Shown here: positions 26,662 to 35,638 of the stretch, piece after piece | Layout: every line of letters starts with the position of its first letter | How positions within the stretch are numbered: position 1 is the first letter of the stretch | Origin: Cricetibacter osteomyelitidis | Lineage (GTDB): Bacteria; Pseudomonadota; Gammaproteobacteria; Enterobacterales; Pasteurellaceae | Direction of reading: 5' to 3' | Length of the DNA stretch: 45,254 nt | Assembly (NCBI RefSeq): GCF_004340985.1 | Contig: NZ_SLYB01000019.1 | Location: 1-45,254 of the forward strand | Translations under genes and position numbers: made by a program | Notes under the pieces: model-generated | Databases searched by the model: none | What the model saw: only the letters and a program-made list of their open reading frames with translations | Told to the model about the DNA's origin: nothing

Positions 26662-27480
26662 ATGCAAAATATTCTCTCATCTTGGTTTGTGCAAGGAATG
26701 ATCAAAGCCACCAATGATATGTGGCTAAAAGGTTGGGATGAACGTAATGGCGGTAATGTAAGTTTGCGTTTACTCAATAGTGATGTGGAACCTTATAAAT
26801 CCGAATTTAATGCAGCACCACGGTACATTCCGTTAACGCAAGATGTGTCTGCTCTGGCAGGACAATATTTTATCGTGACCGGTTCCGGTAAATTTTTCCG
26901 CAATGTGATTTTAGATCCTGCGGATAATCTTGCGCTGGTTCGCGTAGATGAACAAGGCAAAGGCTATTATGTTGAATGGGGTTTAGTCAATGGCGGCGTT
27001 GCAACCTCAGAACTTGCCGCACACCTACAATCGCATATTGTTAGGATTCAGAAAACAGGCGGAAAAGACCGTGTAGTAATGCATTGTCACGCCACCAACC
27101 TCATTGCGCTAACCTATGTATTACCGCTTGATGCAAAAGTATTTACACACGAATTATGGCAAATGAGTACCGAATGTTTAGTCGTATTCCCGGATGGCGT
27201 AGGTGTATTGCCTTGGTTTGTGCCTGGTAAAGATGAAATTGGTTATGCCACGGCGGATCAAATGAAATCACATTCTTTGGTGCTTTGGGCATTCCACGGT
27301 GTATTTGGTACCGGACCGACCTTAGACGAAGCATTTGGTTTAATTGATACGGCTGAAAAATCAGCGGAGATTCTAGTTAAAGTAATGTCAATGGGTGGGC
27401 GTAAACAAGGTATTACAAATAATGAATTTAAGCTATTAGCCGAACGATTCGGTGTAACGCCAATGGACGGCGTACTGTAA
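26662..27480 (+). CDS. rhaD: Rhamnulose-1-phosphate aldolase
   Basis: RhaD cleaves rhamnulose 1-phosphate to dihydroxyacetone phosphate and L-lactaldehyde. The 272-residue class II aldolase has the substrate-site stretch [14 protein letters not shown], the zinc-binding HCHATN (about residues 141-146) and the later [19 protein letters not shown] with the third zinc histidine. GGGAGAAA precedes the ATG. It closes the catabolic trio; the transporter gene follows after an uptake-signal hairpin. No lactaldehyde reductase or dehydrogenase gene is in the window. Confidence 0.95.
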   Translation: MQNILSSWFVQGMIKATNDMWLKGWDERNGGNVSLRLLNSDVEPYKSEFNAAPRYIPLTQDVSALAGQYFIVTGSGKFFRNVILDPADNLALVRVDEQGKGYYVEWGLVNGGVATSELAAHLQSHIVRIQKTGGKDRVVMHCHATNLIALTYVLPLDAKVFTHELWQMSTECLVVFPDGVGVLPWFVPGKDEIGYATADQMKSHSLVLWAFHGVFGTGPTLDEAFGLIDTAEKSAEILVKVMSMGGRKQGITNNEFKLLAERFGVTPMDGVL

Positions 27481-27496
27481 ATCTTTTCTAAAATTA

Positions 27497-27530
27497 ACCG
27501 CACTTTAATGAGGCTATTCTCAAGTGCGGT
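27497..27530 (+). other. Uptake-signal hairpin between rhaD and rhaT
   Basis: ACCGCACTT (27497-27505) pairs with AAGTGCGGT (27522-27530) around a 16-base loop. No T-run follows (ACAAAATC), so it should not act as a simple terminator. It could lower or stabilise parts of the operon mRNA. It lies in the 81-base gap between rhaD and the true start of rhaT. Confidence 0.6.
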
Positions 27531-27561
27531 ACAAAATCAGACTCTTTTGAGGAGAAATCGT

Positions 27562-28596
27562 ATGGGTAGTTCAATTTTATTAGGTATCTTTTGGCACTTT
27601 ATCGGCGCAACTTCAGCGGCTTGCTTCTATGCCCCTTTAAAAAAAGTGACTAATTGGTCTTGGGAAACCATGTGGGCGGTTGCCGGTTTGTTTTCTTGGA
27701 TCATTTTGCCTTGGAGCATTAGTTATTGGTTATTACCGGATTTTTCAGCTTACTATACATCATTTGGTGCGAATATATTGGTGCCGGTGTTCTTATTTGG
27801 TGCAATGTGGGGGATTGGTAATATCGGTTACGGTTTAACAATGCGTTATCTTGGAATGTCTATGGGAATCGGTATCGCCATTGGTATTACGTTGATTTTT
27901 GGTACGTTAATGACCCCTATTTTACAAGGTCGCTTCGGTGAATTGTTAGCTTCTACCGGTGGACAAATGACATTATTAGGTGTTGTTGTCGCCTTAGTCG
28001 GGGTTGCAATTGTTTCCTATGCCGGTTTATTAAAAGAACGCGTAAGCGGCATTACAGCGGAGGAATTCAATTTGAAAAAAGGCTTAGCATTAGCAGTAAT
28101 GTGCGGTATTTTTTCTGCCGGTATGTCCTTTGCAATGGCTGCCGCCGTGCCAATGCACGAATCCGCCGCTCAATTAGGCGTGGATCCGCTTTATGTTGCT
28201 TTACCAAGCTATGTTGTCATTATGGGTGGCGGTGCAATTATTAATTTAGGCTACTGTATTATCCGTCTGATTATCAAACCTGAATTATCTTTCCGTAAAG
28301 ATATGGGGATTACGAAAGGTTTATTAATCAGTAATGTCTTATTTGCCGCTCTCGGCGGTATTATGTGGTATTTCCAATTCTTTTTCTATGCTTGGGGGCA
28401 TGCCAATATTCCAGCGGATTATGGTTTTATGAGTTGGATGTTACATATGAGTTTCTACGTGCTTTGTGGTGGTATTGTCGGATTAATTCTCAAAGAATGG
28501 AAAAACACCGGTACCAAACCTGTTCGAGTGCTATGTATCGGCTGCTTGGTGATTGTATTAGCCGCCAACATCGTAGGTTTAGGTATGGCAAATTAA
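27562..28596 (+). CDS. rhaT: L-rhamnose-proton symporter RhaT
   Basis: RhaT imports L-rhamnose with a proton. The protein is 344 residues, exactly the E. coli length, with about ten membrane helices. Family stretches are [20 protein letters not shown] at the start, [14 protein letters not shown] and [20 protein letters not shown]. The start at 27562 is chosen because GAGGAG precedes it and the length fits; an upstream in-frame ATG at 27508 lies inside the hairpin loop. The gene is third to last in the rha operon region and is followed by rhaM after 35 bases. In E. coli rhaT is a separate transcription unit; here it sits within the operon. Confidence 0.95.
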   Translation: MGSSILLGIFWHFIGATSAACFYAPLKKVTNWSWETMWAVAGLFSWIILPWSISYWLLPDFSAYYTSFGANILVPVFLFGAMWGIGNIGYGLTMRYLGMSMGIGIAIGITLIFGTLMTPILQGRFGELLASTGGQMTLLGVVVALVGVAIVSYAGLLKERVSGITAEEFNLKKGLALAVMCGIFSAGMSFAMAAAVPMHESAAQLGVDPLYVALPSYVVIMGGGAIINLGYCIIRLIIKPELSFRKDMGITKGLLISNVLFAALGGIMWYFQFFFYAWGHANIPADYGFMSWMLHMSFYVLCGGIVGLILKEWKNTGTKPVRVLCIGCLVIVLAANIVGLGMAN

Positions 28597-28631
28597 CGGA
28601 TATTAACGCTCTATTGGTTAAGAGGTAAATT

Positions 28632-28946
28632 ATGATTAGAAAAGGTGTATTAATGCAGGTTAATCCTGATTGTCACGCGGAATATAAAAAACGTCACGAT
28701 GAGATTTTTCCTGAATTGGTAAAAGAGTTAAAAGCACAGGGTTCGCATAATTATTCTATTTTTCTTGATAAAAAACGCAATTTATTGTTCGGTTATGTGG
28801 AAATAGAATCGGAGGAACGCTGGAATCAAATTGCTCAAACCGCGGCTTGTCAAAAATGGTGGTCGTTTATGAAAGATATTATGCCTTCCAATCCGGATAA
28901 CAGTCCGATTTCAGAGGAATTAGAGCAAGTATTCTATCTTAAATAA
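28632..28946 (+). CDS. rhaM: L-rhamnose mutarotase
   Basis: RhaM speeds conversion between alpha and beta anomers of L-rhamnose, so that the isomerase receives its preferred form. The 104-residue protein has the family pattern [20 protein letters not shown] near the start, the catalytic-site histidine in RHDEIFPEL, and [20 protein letters not shown]. The C-terminal [17 protein letters not shown] is nearly invariant in the family. GAGG precedes the start. It ends the rha operon; I see no convincing terminator in 28947-29057, so read-through into yihI is possible. Confidence 0.93.
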   Translation: MIRKGVLMQVNPDCHAEYKKRHDEIFPELVKELKAQGSHNYSIFLDKKRNLLFGYVEIESEERWNQIAQTAACQKWWSFMKDIMPSNPDNSPISEELEQVFYLK

Positions 28947-29057
28947 CAATTCATTCTGACTCTAAAACTGTATTTAAAAGTCTGTTCAGTCTATTAAGTA
29001 CGGTTTTTCTTATTTTAAATGAGCCTCTCAATAAAATGCTAACCCACTTTTTAGTTA

Positions 29058-29086
29058 GTGAGAAACCACCAATAAGCTGTTATAAT
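29058..29086 (+). promoter_or_regulatory. Probable sigma-70 promoter of yihI
   Basis: GTGAGA (29058-29063) and a perfect TATAAT (29081-29086) are separated by 17 bases, with the ATG of yihI 38 bases beyond. The -35 matches four of six bases. The remaining rhaM-yihI gap contains no gene. Confidence 0.45.
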
Positions 29087-29123
29087 CAGCCGTTAATTAT
29101 TTTGAGATTAGAGAACAAAAACT

Positions 29124-29693
29124 ATGGCCCGCCAGAAAAAAACACGTAAAATCAGCGATATTATGCCTATCCGCAAAACGGATAAACGGCCGGAAGCCCC
29201 GAAAAGCCGTAAGGGTAAGAAATTAACCCGCTACGAATTGGATGCCAAGGCACGTGAAGATAAGAAAAAACGCAAGCATAAAGGCTTGGCTTCGGGTTCC
29301 CGTCATAGTGCGGCGGATGCCGATCAGGCAAATCAAAGTGCGGTGAAAAAAGATCCGAGAATCGGCAGCCGTAAGAAAGTGCCGTTGGTGGTGGAATTTG
29401 TGAATAAACCGGAAAAAGGCCAATTTATCGAACCGGTGCAAGCAAAACCAAAAGTCACGAAATTAGATCCGGCGATAGAATTAGAGCGTTTGGAAAACAA
29501 CGAAATTTTGAACGAATTATTGGATCAATTAGAAGCAGGTAAAACGTTAAGCAAAGAAGATCAGAAATTCCTTGATGATTGTTTGGCCCGTATCGAAGAA
29601 CTAATGGAAGAATTAGGCCTTGAAGATGAAGAAGAAAACGACGACGATTTATACCGCACTTTTGAGAAAATCGATATTAACCAATTCCGTTAA
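29124..29693 (+). CDS. yihI: Der GTPase-activating protein YihI
   Basis: YihI stimulates the GTPase activity of Der (EngA) and so restrains late 50S ribosome assembly. The 189-residue protein has the typical highly basic first half ([40 protein letters not shown]) and an acidic helical second half ending in [20 protein letters not shown]. There is no membrane segment. It is followed by a DUF2489 gene after 15 bases, and then hemN, suggesting one transcript. der itself is not in the window. Confidence 0.9.
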   Translation: MARQKKTRKISDIMPIRKTDKRPEAPKSRKGKKLTRYELDAKAREDKKKRKHKGLASGSRHSAADADQANQSAVKKDPRIGSRKKVPLVVEFVNKPEKGQFIEPVQAKPKVTKLDPAIELERLENNEILNELLDQLEAGKTLSKEDQKFLDDCLARIEELMEELGLEDEEENDDDLYRTFEKIDINQFR

Positions 29694-29708
29694 CGGTTCC
29701 GATACCTG

Positions 29709-30143
29709 ATGATAACTTATATTTTATTGTTAGTAGGCGGTGTGATTGTGGCGGCAATGGCAGGTTATGCCGGTTGGTTATTACTCGCATTGCAAAAACA
29801 GAAAAAAGCCTTGGCAAATGCCCGCCAAGCCCGTGTGGAACGTTTGAAAGAGAGCATTATCATTATTGCCAAAGCAATGCAGACCGGTGAATGCAATCAT
29901 TCCGAAGGAGTGATCCGTTTGCGGATGTTGCTCGATCCGCTTGGCAAGCGATTGCGTGCTTATTCTGCCATGTGGGAATTATATGAAGTGGTGCAAAATA
30001 TGCCCACTCATGAAGCCCGCGGCAATCAACCGAAACAAGAGCGGATGAAGCAAGATCTGACACGAATGAAATCAGAAACAAAATTAGAAGCCAAAATAAA
30101 ATTAGAACTACATCAATTATTAAACGATATTGAAATGCTTTAA
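29709..30143 (+). CDS. DUF2489-family single-pass membrane protein
   Basis: This 144-residue protein has one N-terminal membrane helix at about residues 4-27 (YILLLVGGVIVAAMAGYAG). A cytoplasmic helical part follows, with the family stretch ESIIIIAKAMQTGECNHSEG. The conserved Cys-x-His (ECNHSEG) and LRMLLDPLG segments are recognisable for DUF2489, whose function is unknown. It lies between yihI and hemN on the same strand, 20 bases before hemN. No strong ribosome-binding site is seen; the yihI stop is close enough for coupling. Confidence 0.75.
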   Translation: MITYILLLVGGVIVAAMAGYAGWLLLALQKQKKALANARQARVERLKESIIIIAKAMQTGECNHSEGVIRLRMLLDPLGKRLRAYSAMWELYEVVQNMPTHEARGNQPKQERMKQDLTRMKSETKLEAKIKLELHQLLNDIEML

Positions 30144-30163
30144 ACAGATTTTTCGGGGGAAAA

Positions 30164-31540
30164 ATGTCAGCAATTAATGAAGTAAAATGGGATTTAGCGT
30201 TAATCCAAAAATACAATCATTCGGGACCGCGTTATACATCCTACCCGACGGCATTGGAATTTAACGAAAATTATACCGATGCTGATTTCAAACTGGCGGC
30301 AGAACGTTATCCGAACCGCCCCCTTTCCCTGTATGTGCATATTCCCTTTTGTCACAAATTGTGTTACTTCTGCGGCTGCAATAAAGTGATCACTCGACAT
30401 CAGCATAAAGCGGATATCTATTTGGATTATCTGGAAAAAGAAGTAAAAGTGCGGTCGGAATTATTTAAAAATCGTACAGTCACGCAAATTCACTGGGGCG
30501 GTGGCACACCGACTTATTTGACCGAAGCACAATCTGCCCGTTTGATGGCAATGCTGCATGCTCATTTCCGTATTTCCCCTGACGCGGAAATCAGTATCGA
30601 AATGGATCCGCGGGAAATCGAATTGTCCATGCTGGCACATTTACGCCAAATTGGGTTTAACCGAATCAGTATGGGCGTGCAGGACTTCAATAAAGACGTG
30701 CAACAAGCCATTAACCGCGAGCAGAACGAAGCTTTTATTTTCGCTTTGATGAAACGGGCGAGAGAGCTGGGCTTTGTGTCCACCAATATCGATTTGATCT
30801 ACGGCTTACCATTACAAAATGTGGACAGTTTTATGTTCACATTACAAAAAGTCATTGAGTTAAATCCGGATCGAATGAGTGTGTTCAACTATGCTCATTT
30901 GCCAAGTCGTTTTGCCGGACAACATAAAATCAAAGACGATATGCTACCTGCACCGGAAACTAAACTAACGATTTTACAAAAAACCATTGAAGTATTAGGT
31001 AATGCAAATTATCACTTTATCGGAATGGATCACTTTGCCAAACCCACAGACGAGCTGGCTATCGCACAACAAAACGGCGTGCTACACCGCAATTTTCAAG
31101 GTTACACCACCCAAGAAGAAGCGGATTTATTAGGACTTGGCGTGTCATCCATTAGCTTGTTGGGCGATACTTACGCTCAAAACCAAAAAGAGTTAAAACT
31201 GTATTACGCAGATGTGGAAAGTCGTGGCATCGCGTTGCATAAAGGCTTGGTGTTAAGTAATGAGGATTGCTTGCGTCGTGATGTGATTAAGCAGTTGATT
31301 TGTAATTTCAAATTAGATTTTGCAACCATTGAACAGCAATACCAGATTGATTTCAAAACACATTTTGCCGAGGATTTAGATTTATTGAAACCATTGATTG
31401 CCGACGGCTTAATTGATTACACGGTAAACGGTCTACAGGTTTCACCACAGGGACGCTTGCTGATCCGCAATATTTGTATGTGTTTCGACACCTATTCCAG
31501 ACAGCAGGCACGCAGACAACAATTCTCACGGATAATTTAA
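30164..31540 (+). CDS. hemN: Oxygen-independent coproporphyrinogen III oxidase HemN
   Basis: HemN is a radical-SAM enzyme that decarboxylates coproporphyrinogen III without oxygen in heme synthesis. The 458-residue protein has the cluster motif CxxxCxxCxC at residues 63, 67, 70 and 72 (PFCHKLCYFCGC), the GGGTPTYL SAM-binding segment and the later SMGVQDFNKDVQ. These mark true HemN rather than HemW, which lacks the last cysteine and the extended N-terminus (NHSGPRYTSYPTA). GGGGAAA lies before the ATG. Its presence implies heme synthesis at least from coproporphyrinogen under anaerobic conditions. Confidence 0.95.
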   Translation: MSAINEVKWDLALIQKYNHSGPRYTSYPTALEFNENYTDADFKLAAERYPNRPLSLYVHIPFCHKLCYFCGCNKVITRHQHKADIYLDYLEKEVKVRSELFKNRTVTQIHWGGGTPTYLTEAQSARLMAMLHAHFRISPDAEISIEMDPREIELSMLAHLRQIGFNRISMGVQDFNKDVQQAINREQNEAFIFALMKRARELGFVSTNIDLIYGLPLQNVDSFMFTLQKVIELNPDRMSVFNYAHLPSRFAGQHKIKDDMLPAPETKLTILQKTIEVLGNANYHFIGMDHFAKPTDELAIAQQNGVLHRNFQGYTTQEEADLLGLGVSSISLLGDTYAQNQKELKLYYADVESRGIALHKGLVLSNEDCLRRDVIKQLICNFKLDFATIEQQYQIDFKTHFAEDLDLLKPLIADGLIDYTVNGLQVSPQGRLLIRNICMCFDTYSRQQARRQQFSRII

Positions 31541-31554
31541 GCGGAGGGACGATT

Positions 31555-32016
31555 ATGTCTATCGCCTATTTGGTTATCGCATTTTGTGCCGGTATCGCCC
31601 TTGCCACCCAAGCGGCGATCAATAGCCAACTGAGTAATTCTTTAGTGGGGCAGCCGGTAGTTGCCGCCTTTATTTCCTTTGCCACCGGTGCAATTACGCT
31701 GTTTTTCATTACGTGGTGGAAAACGGATTTATTTGAAGTGTGGCATCAGCTGCCAAAACAATCCTGGTGGAAGCTTATCGGTGGTCCGTTGGGTGCATTA
31801 GTGGTATTTACTACAGTATTTCTCGCCCCTAAAGTTGGGGTCACTAATATGCTGTTCTTTATTATTATCGGGCAACTACTCACTGCAATGGTCATCGATC
31901 ATTTCGGTTTATTAGGAATGGCTGAACGCCCTGTGCAAATTTGGCAATTTATCGGAATGTTGGTGATTTTCAGCGGATTAGCCTTGTTCTTTTTCGGTAA
32001 AAAATGGTTTGGTTAA
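31555..32016 (+). CDS. Second DUF606/YdcZ-family small membrane transporter-like protein
   Basis: This 153-residue protein with about five membrane helices is a paralogue of the product of 1047-1505. Shared landmarks are the N-terminal QAAINSQLSNSL, LAPKVGVTNMLFFIIIGQ and DHFGLLGMAERPV. The start at 31555 is chosen because GGAGGG precedes it and homologues start with MSIAYL-like sequences; an upstream in-frame ATG at 31474 lies inside hemN. It follows hemN by only 14 bases, so it is probably co-transcribed with it. The substrate is unknown. Confidence 0.8.
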   Translation: MSIAYLVIAFCAGIALATQAAINSQLSNSLVGQPVVAAFISFATGAITLFFITWWKTDLFEVWHQLPKQSWWKLIGGPLGALVVFTTVFLAPKVGVTNMLFFIIIGQLLTAMVIDHFGLLGMAERPVQIWQFIGMLVIFSGLALFFFGKKWFG

Positions 32017-32072
32017 TTTGATTAAAATGAAAAATTTTTCTAATTTGCACCGCACTTTGCTCATTTTTTGCA

Positions 32073-32165
32073 ATGGAAAATAAGCCGACACCACAACAAT
32101 CTCGCCCTCAATACAGCCGTAACCTGATTATTTATTACAATACGGAAATCGGTAGCAAACCGTGA
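32073..32165 (+). CDS. Tiny orphan reading frame of uncertain reality
   Basis: A 30-residue frame reads MENKPTPQQSRPQYSRN, then LIIYYNTEIGSKP and a stop. There is no clear ribosome-binding site and I recognise no family. It lies in the gap between the second DUF606 gene and the argH terminator. It may be a real small protein, a remnant, or chance. Confidence 0.2.
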   Translation: MENKPTPQQSRPQYSRNLIIYYNTEIGSKP

Positions 32166-32194
32166 TCAAATAATGCAGTTACAGTAAAGATCTA

Positions 32195-32235
32195 AAAAGT
32201 GCGGTGGAATTTTTTAAAATTTCCACCGCACTTTT
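32195..32235 (-). terminator. Paired uptake-signal terminator of argH
   Basis: AAAAGTGCGGTGGAA (32195-32209) pairs perfectly with 32221-32235 around an A/T loop that can pair further. On the minus strand a TTTTTAG tract follows the stem. It begins ten bases after the stop of argH. Confidence 0.78.
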
Positions 32236-32244
32236 CATTTCAAC

Positions 32245-33618
32245 TTATTTGAATTTTGCTTTCGCTTCCGCAATAGCTTCCGCCACACGCAACGGCGATA
32301 CTCCGCCTTTGGCACAGCGTTTGTCTAAGCAGGATTGCAATGACAAGATTTCGTACACATCATCGCCCACTACATCGCTAAACTGACGGAATTCCGGAAT
32401 AGTCAAGCCTTCTAAGGCTTTGCCTTGTTTGATGGCATATACCACGGTTTCACCCACAATATGATGAGAATCGCGAAACGGTACGCCTTTTGCCACCAAG
32501 TAGTCTGCTAATTCCGTGGCGTTGGAATAGCCTTTCAAGGCTGAATTGCGGGTGCGTTCTACGTTAACTTTGATGTCTTCCAACACCAACGTTGCCATAT
32601 CCAAACAATCGTGCCAAGTGTCCAGTGCATCAAAAATACCTTCTTTATCCTCCTGCATATCTTTATTGTAAGCAAGCGGCAAGCCTTTGACTGTCACCAA
32701 CATACCTTGCAATGCACCGATCACTCGTCCCGCTTTACCGCGGATTAATTCACAGGCATCCGGATTTTTCTTTTGCGGCATTAACGACGAACCGGATGTC
32801 ACTCGATCTGATAACTCCACGAAATTCGCTTCACCGCTGTTGAAAATAATCATATCTTCCGCAAAACGAGAAAGATGAGTCATACTCAAAGCTGCTATTG
32901 AAAGCAACTCAATAATGTGATCGCGATCGGATACACTGTCCAAGCTGTTACGGGTGGCAAAAGAAAAACCTAAATCTTTGGCTAATTGCTCACGATCTAC
33001 TGCATATGCTGTACCTGCCAATGCACCGCTGCCCAACGGGCAAGAATTCATACGGTTGTAAGCATCATTCAGGCGGCTGTAATCACGATCTAGCATTTCC
33101 ACATAAGCCATACACCAATGAGCAAAGGTAATCGGTTGGGCACGCTGTAAGTGCGTATAACCCGGCATTACGGATTCTTGGTTGCTTTCGGCCGTTTCCA
33201 CTAATTTAATTTGCAGCTGACGTACGGATTTTTGCAATTCAGTGACTTGCTTTTTGCACCATAATTTAATGTCTAACGCCACTTGGTCGTTACGGCTGCG
33301 GCCGGTATGTAGTTTTTTGCCCAGATTACCGACTTTGTCGATAAGTTTACTTTCCACCCAACTGTGAATATCTTCCGCATCATCTTGCAAAATCGCTTCC
33401 GGATTTTCCAGTACTTCTGCTTTTAATTCGTTCAGTGCTTGCTCTAATTGCTGTTGTTCGTCCGCCGTTAATACACCTACGCTCACCAACGCTTTCGACC
33501 ACCCTACCGAACCGTCAATATCCTGCTCGGCTAAACGATAGTCAAAACGTAATGAATCATTAAAATCTTTAAAACGTTGATCCGCTGCTTGCGTAAAACG
33601 TCCGCCCCAAAGTGCCAT
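32245..33618 (-). CDS. argH: Argininosuccinate lyase
   Basis: ArgH splits argininosuccinate into arginine and fumarate, the last step of arginine synthesis. The 457-residue protein has the fumarase/aspartase-superfamily signature [12 protein letters not shown] and the substrate loop [13 protein letters not shown]. The N-terminal [19 protein letters not shown] is typical of the family. It lies downstream of argC-argB on the minus strand, separated by 117 bases that hold an unusual inverted repeat (33653-33715). argF and argG are not in the window. Confidence 0.96.
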   Translation of the reverse strand: MALWGGRFTQAADQRFKDFNDSLRFDYRLAEQDIDGSVGWSKALVSVGVLTADEQQQLEQALNELKAEVLENPEAILQDDAEDIHSWVESKLIDKVGNLGKKLHTGRSRNDQVALDIKLWCKKQVTELQKSVRQLQIKLVETAESNQESVMPGYTHLQRAQPITFAHWCMAYVEMLDRDYSRLNDAYNRMNSCPLGSGALAGTAYAVDREQLAKDLGFSFATRNSLDSVSDRDHIIELLSIAALSMTHLSRFAEDMIIFNSGEANFVELSDRVTSGSSLMPQKKNPDACELIRGKAGRVIGALQGMLVTVKGLPLAYNKDMQEDKEGIFDALDTWHDCLDMATLVLEDIKVNVERTRNSALKGYSNATELADYLVAKGVPFRDSHHIVGETVVYAIKQGKALEGLTIPEFRQFSDVVGDDVYEILSLQSCLDKRCAKGGVSPLRVAEAIAEAKAKFK

Positions 33619-33652
33619 ATTTTTCTCTCTTAAAATCTGTTGTTTCTCAGTC

Positions 33653-33715
33653 GGTGCAAATTTGTAACTTGCACCATTTTACAAATAGTTAAGGCACAAG
33701 TTACAAACTTGCACC
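33653..33715. repeat. Inverted pair of 23-bp palindromic repeats between argB and argH
   Basis: Copy 1 (33653-33675) begins GGTGCAAATTTGTAACTT. Copy 2 (33693-33715), read on the opposite strand, begins GGTGCAAGTTTGTAACTT. They agree at 20 of 23 positions and flank a 17-base spacer. Copy 1 is itself a palindrome at its ends (GGTGCAA/TTGCACC). Transcribed with argB-argH, the two copies would form a long stem. No T-run follows, so it is not a terminator. It could be an mRNA processing element, a protein-binding pair or a dispersed REP-like repeat. Confidence 0.7.
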
Positions 33716-33735
33716 ATCAATGTTAATTTTTTAAA

Positions 33736-34509
33736 TTACGGATTAATTCTTGTACCGATTATCTCACCGGCAAAAAGTGCGGTCAATTTTTCCGGATATT
33801 TCCAGCTGGCAATATCCACACCACGGTTGAGTATTTTTGCGGCATCTAAAGCGGCGTTGACTTTGACGATCATGCCGTCGGTGATAACGCCGTCTTGAAT
33901 TAACTGCTCGATTTGTTGAGTGTTTAACTGTGATAATAATTCTTTATTATCGTCTAACACGCCGTTCACATCGGACAACATCACCAAATCCGCATTGATT
34001 AAGGCTGCAATCGCTGTGGCTGCCTGGTCGGCATTAACGTTCATCAGCAACCCGTGATTATCCACTGCGATAGAGCTGATAATCGGTAGGAAACCGCCGC
34101 TTAATAAGGTGTCAAGCAAGACAGGATTTTTTGCCGTCACCATTGCCACGTGACCCAGTTCGGGATCAAACTGTGTCGCTTCCGTCATATTACCGTCGGC
34201 CAAACTAAGTCCCACCGGATTGAGCTTGAATTTCGCCGCTTGAGCCACGAGAATTTTATTTGCCGTTCCTGCCAGAGCCCCTACGATCACGTCAATTTGT
34301 GAACTTGGCGTTACACGCAAACCGTTTTTCTTTTGCACCGACAAGTTCAAACGCTTCATTAAATTATCCACCAAACAACCGCCGCCGTGTACAATCAAAA
34401 AAGGGCGATCATAATTTTTTTGATAATTCGCCAATGCTGTGAACAGATTTTCCATTGCTTCCGGTGTGTCAAGTAAGACCCCACCGAGTTTAATCACTAA
34501 AGGTTTCAT
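33736..34509 (-). CDS. argB: Acetylglutamate kinase
   Basis: ArgB phosphorylates N-acetylglutamate, the second step of arginine synthesis. The 257-residue amino-acid kinase has [19 protein letters not shown] at the start, the glycine-rich [15 protein letters not shown], and late [20 protein letters not shown] plus [10 protein letters not shown]. The length and lack of an N-terminal helix match the E. coli-type enzyme, which is arginine-insensitive. Its ATG overlaps the stop codon of argC by one base (TAATG), indicating translational coupling. Confidence 0.95.
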   Translation of the reverse strand: MKPLVIKLGGVLLDTPEAMENLFTALANYQKNYDRPFLIVHGGGCLVDNLMKRLNLSVQKKNGLRVTPSSQIDVIVGALAGTANKILVAQAAKFKLNPVGLSLADGNMTEATQFDPELGHVAMVTAKNPVLLDTLLSGGFLPIISSIAVDNHGLLMNVNADQAATAIAALINADLVMLSDVNGVLDDNKELLSQLNTQQIEQLIQDGVITDGMIVKVNAALDAAKILNRGVDIASWKYPEKLTALFAGEIIGTRINP

Positions 34510-35516
34510 TAAATTAATCCTGCTGTTTCATTAAATCCGTAACGAATATTGGCACATTGCACCGCCTGCGAAGCCGCTCCTTTGAGCAGATTGTCTTCTG
34601 CCCCAACGATAATAATATGCCCGTTTTTGGTGGCAAAACCGATATCACAATAAGGTGTAAATTCCACTGCTTTAATGCTCGGTAAGCCTTGTTCATATAC
34701 TCGCACCAGCGGTTTATCGGCATAATATTGCTGATAGGCTGATTTGATTTGCTCGTTGGTAACGCCCCTTTGCAATTTTGCGGTGATAGTTGCCAAAATG
34801 CCCCGTTTGAAATTACCCAAGTGCGGTGTGAAAATCACTTCCGTGCCTAAGTGTGTGGCAATTTCCGGTTGATGTCGATGGTTAAACACGCCATAGGCAT
34901 TTAAGCTCACTTCGCAAAAACTGCTGGTCAGCGATGCTTTACGTCCTGCCCCACTCACGCCACTCACCGCGTTGATAATCGGCAACTGATTGAGATCTAA
35001 CAAATCATTTTCAATTAATGGTTTTAAACTCAATTGCGAAACTGTCGGATAACAACCTGCCACTGCCACTAAATCCGTTTGTTTAATCTGTTCAAAATTC
35101 CATTCCGCCAAACCATACGCGGCAAGGTCTAATAATTGTGGGAATTTGTGTTCAAAACCATAAAATTCGGTGTAAAATTCTGCTTTATTAACACGATACG
35201 CACCAGATAAATCAAACACTTTGCAACTATTTTCCAAGAAAATCAGTGCAAGATCGTGACTGACTTCGTGAGCCGTGGCCAAAAACACGGTATCAGCTGA
35301 TTTTGCCAAGTCCGTTAAATTTTCCGGCAAAGGTTGCAACTGCAAATCGACTATTTGCTTTAATTGCGGATATAATAAAGAAATAGGCTTGTTCGCGTCA
35401 GCACTGTTGGTTGATACATAAAGCCCCTTCAATTCAAAATGTGGGTGCAAAGTCAAAATACGGGCTAATTCCGCCCCAGTATAACCGCTCGCCCCGACTA
35501 TAATCGCTTTTTGCAT
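34509..35516 (-). CDS. argC: N-acetyl-gamma-glutamyl-phosphate reductase
   Basis: ArgC reduces N-acetylglutamyl phosphate to the semialdehyde with NADPH. The 335-residue protein begins [20 protein letters not shown], the dinucleotide-binding loop. It has the active-site cysteine in [15 protein letters not shown] and the conserved [19 protein letters not shown]. The start at 35516 is chosen over an in-frame ATG at 35561 because that upstream codon falls inside the ArgR-like palindrome and homologues begin at MQKAI-like sequence. It is the first gene of the argC-argB-argH unit. The divergent neighbour is not argE directly but a WG-repeat lipoprotein gene. Confidence 0.94.
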   Translation of the reverse strand: MQKAIIVGASGYTGAELARILTLHPHFELKGLYVSTNSADANKPISLLYPQLKQIVDLQLQPLPENLTDLAKSADTVFLATAHEVSHDLALIFLENSCKVFDLSGAYRVNKAEFYTEFYGFEHKFPQLLDLAAYGLAEWNFEQIKQTDLVAVAGCYPTVSQLSLKPLIENDLLDLNQLPIINAVSGVSGAGRKASLTSSFCEVSLNAYGVFNHRHQPEIATHLGTEVIFTPHLGNFKRGILATITAKLQRGVTNEQIKSAYQQYYADKPLVRVYEQGLPSIKAVEFTPYCDIGFATKNGHIIIVGAEDNLLKGAASQAVQCANIRYGFNETAGLI

Positions 35517-35540
35517 AGATGATCCAGTTTTAATATGATT

Positions 35541-35565
35541 ATTTATGCTAATATTTTGCATAAAT
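35541..35565. promoter_or_regulatory. Candidate ArgR operator upstream of argC
   Basis: ATTTATGC, nine A/T-rich bases, GCATAAAT forms a perfect 8-bp palindrome 25 bases upstream of the argC start. ArgR boxes are A/T-rich palindromes of the form TGAAT-N4-ATTCA or TGCAT variants in front of arg genes, so ArgR is the likely ligand. The exact box register is not resolved by eye. It also faces the divergent lipoprotein gene at 35639. Confidence 0.5.
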
Positions 35566-35638
35566 ATTTAATTAAATGCAATGATTATTTGTCAGTAGAT
35601 ATTTTATATTATTTTTCAAAAAATAATTAAGGAAAAAA

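Noticed and set aside
27508-27561. Longer rhaT start
   Set aside because: It begins in the loop of a hairpin; the ATG at 27562 has GAGGAG and gives the exact E. coli RhaT length.
28947-29057. Terminator after rhaM
   Set aside because: Only weak repeats such as CTAAC/GTTAG are visible and no T-run follows them; I do not call one.
31474-31554. Longer start of the second DUF606 gene inside hemN
   Set aside because: The ATG at 31555 has GGAGGG and fits homologues.
35517-35561. Longer argC start
   Set aside because: The codon lies inside the ArgR-like palindrome and adds residues absent from homologues.
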